Assembly (NCBI GenBank): GCA_003135495.1
Contig: PLBX01000204.1
Location: 6,370-16,077, forward strand
DNA length: 9,708 bases
Direction: 5' to 3'
Origin: Acidobacteriaceae bacterium
Lineage (GTDB): Bacteria; Acidobacteriota; Terriglobia; Terriglobales; Acidobacteriaceae
Position 1 is the stretch's first letter. The number at the start of each line of letters is the position of its first letter. The notes below the pieces were generated by a model, which had not been told where the DNA came from, did no database searches, and saw only the letters and a program-made list of their open reading frames with translations. The position numbers and the translations under genes are program-made. Positions 8,890-9,708 of this stretch are shown piece by piece.

Positions 8890-9708
8890 GTTCGCTCCTA
8901 CCTGAAAAGCTGCCCGAGAACCGGCCCGTGGAGCCGCCCAGCAGCCATACCAATATAGCCTTCTGAATGTGAAGGCGATTTTCCGCCTGATCGAAGACAA
9001 CCGAATTCAACGAGTCGATGACCTGATCCGTAACTTCCTGTCCACGATGAGCGGGCAAACAATGCATAAAACGAGCAGTGGGTTTTGCAAGTTGCATGAG
9101 CGAGCCGTTGACCTGGAAAGGGCTAAAAATCGCGGCGCGTTCCTCCGCTTCCGATTCATCTCCCATGCTCGCCCAGGCGTCAGTATAAACCGCATCCGCA
9201 CCGGCGACAGCTTTGCGCGGATCATTCGAAATGCGCAGCGAGGCTTTAGTTTCGTCCGCAATCGCCTTCGCCATGGTGACGATGACGGGATTGAGCCCGT
9301 AGCGTTCCGGGGTTGCGATCGAAACTTTTGCGCCGACCGAAGCGCCCGCCAGCAGCAAGGAGTGCGCCATGTTGTTGCCGTCTCCCACGTAAGCGAAATG
9401 AAGTTTCTTGAGATCTCCAAAGTGCTCTTGCAAGGTAAAGAAATCCGCGAGCGCCTGGCAGGGATGCTCGAGTTCGCTGAGCGCGTTGATTACGGGAACG
9501 CCTGCATAGGTCGCCATTTCCTCGACGACGGCATGGCTGAAAGTGCGCAGCACGATGATGTCGATCCAGCGCTCGAGGTTATGAGCGATGTCGTAAAGGG
9601 ACTCGCGGGCATTGAGCCGGCTAGCGGTTTGGTCAACGAAGAATGTGCTGCCGCCCAGGCTATCCATGCCAGCTTCAAACGTAAGGCGCGTACGCAGCGA
9701 CGGCTTTT
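8876..9708 (-). CDS. argF: Ornithine carbamoyltransferase (N-terminus cut by window edge)
   Basis: Transfers the carbamoyl group from carbamoyl phosphate to ornithine, giving citrulline. 276 residues are visible. The open frame continues past the edge and begins with '[16 protein letters not shown]', whose SLRTR (9686-9700) is the carbamoyl-phosphate-binding motif, so the true start is about 35 to 50 codons beyond the window. Further motifs are '[12 protein letters not shown]', '[13 protein letters not shown]', 'DAWASMGDE', and the ornithine-binding signature HCLPAHRG (9041-9064) followed by '[10 protein letters not shown]'. The internal Met at 9667 is not the real start. After '[15 protein letters not shown]' an odd Gly/Ser/Arg-rich tail ([20 protein letters not shown]) is appended, coded by the stretch that precedes and overlaps the argG start. 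Confidence 0.96.
8895..8899 (-). promoter_or_regulatory. Ribosome binding site of argG inside argF
   Basis: AGGAG on the minus strand, 5 nt before the ATG at 8889 and within the last codons of argF. It fixes the argG start and implies translational coupling with argF. Confidence 0.75.

Noticed and set aside
8890..9000. Longer ArgG start at 9000
   Set aside because: The extra 37 residues are an out-of-frame reading of argF, while the ATG at 8889 has a clear ribosome site and the usual ArgG N-terminus.

Overview
The window looks like chromosomal DNA of a free-living bacterium, most likely an Acidobacteriota (Terriglobia/Koribacter-like) member. The grounds are the overall protein character, a moderately high G+C content, and a GC-rich hairpin repeat and a 'ccttcgcttcgctcaggatgac'-like intergenic element that I associate with that phylum. 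No homology search was possible, so the taxonomic call is inference. I see no phage, transposase, CRISPR, rRNA or tRNA. The content is mostly housekeeping, with a small sulfur/redox gene group in the middle.

Layout. Left block (minus strand): NAD-dependent DNA ligase ligA, cut by the left edge inside its BRCT domain, preceded by a small DUF488 (YeaO-like) gene. Divergent from it on the plus strand are a single-haem c-type cytochrome lipoprotein, an intergenic stretch with two hairpin-forming palindromes, selA (selenocysteine synthase), a YgaP-like membrane rhodanese, an ECF-type sigma factor whose start overlaps the rhodanese stop (GTGA), and an OsmC-family peroxidase-like protein. Right block (minus strand): argF, argG and argH, ornithine carbamoyltransferase to argininosuccinate lyase, with argF cut by the right edge. 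The osmC and argH stop codons abut exactly, so the two blocks converge with no spacer.

How the genes work together. argF, argG and argH carry out the last three steps of arginine synthesis: ornithine to citrulline, to argininosuccinate, to arginine plus fumarate. argF and argG overlap by 14 nt and are probably translationally coupled. argG and argH are separated by a 110-bp gap holding a 19-bp-period tandem repeat that runs into the argG stop. In the centre, the rhodanese and the sigma factor are translationally coupled, and a thiol-peroxidase-like OsmC gene follows. This suggests a sulfane-sulfur or oxidative-stress response unit, with the Cys-bearing sigma factor as candidate regulator. selA lies just upstream without selB or a tRNA-Sec gene in view.

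I found no clearly undescribed system. The most interesting points are the rhodanese-sigma coupling without an anti-sigma gene, the repeat-like in-frame insertion in SelA, the palindromic repeats, and -10-like boxes placed so close to ligA and selA that leaderless mRNAs are possible.
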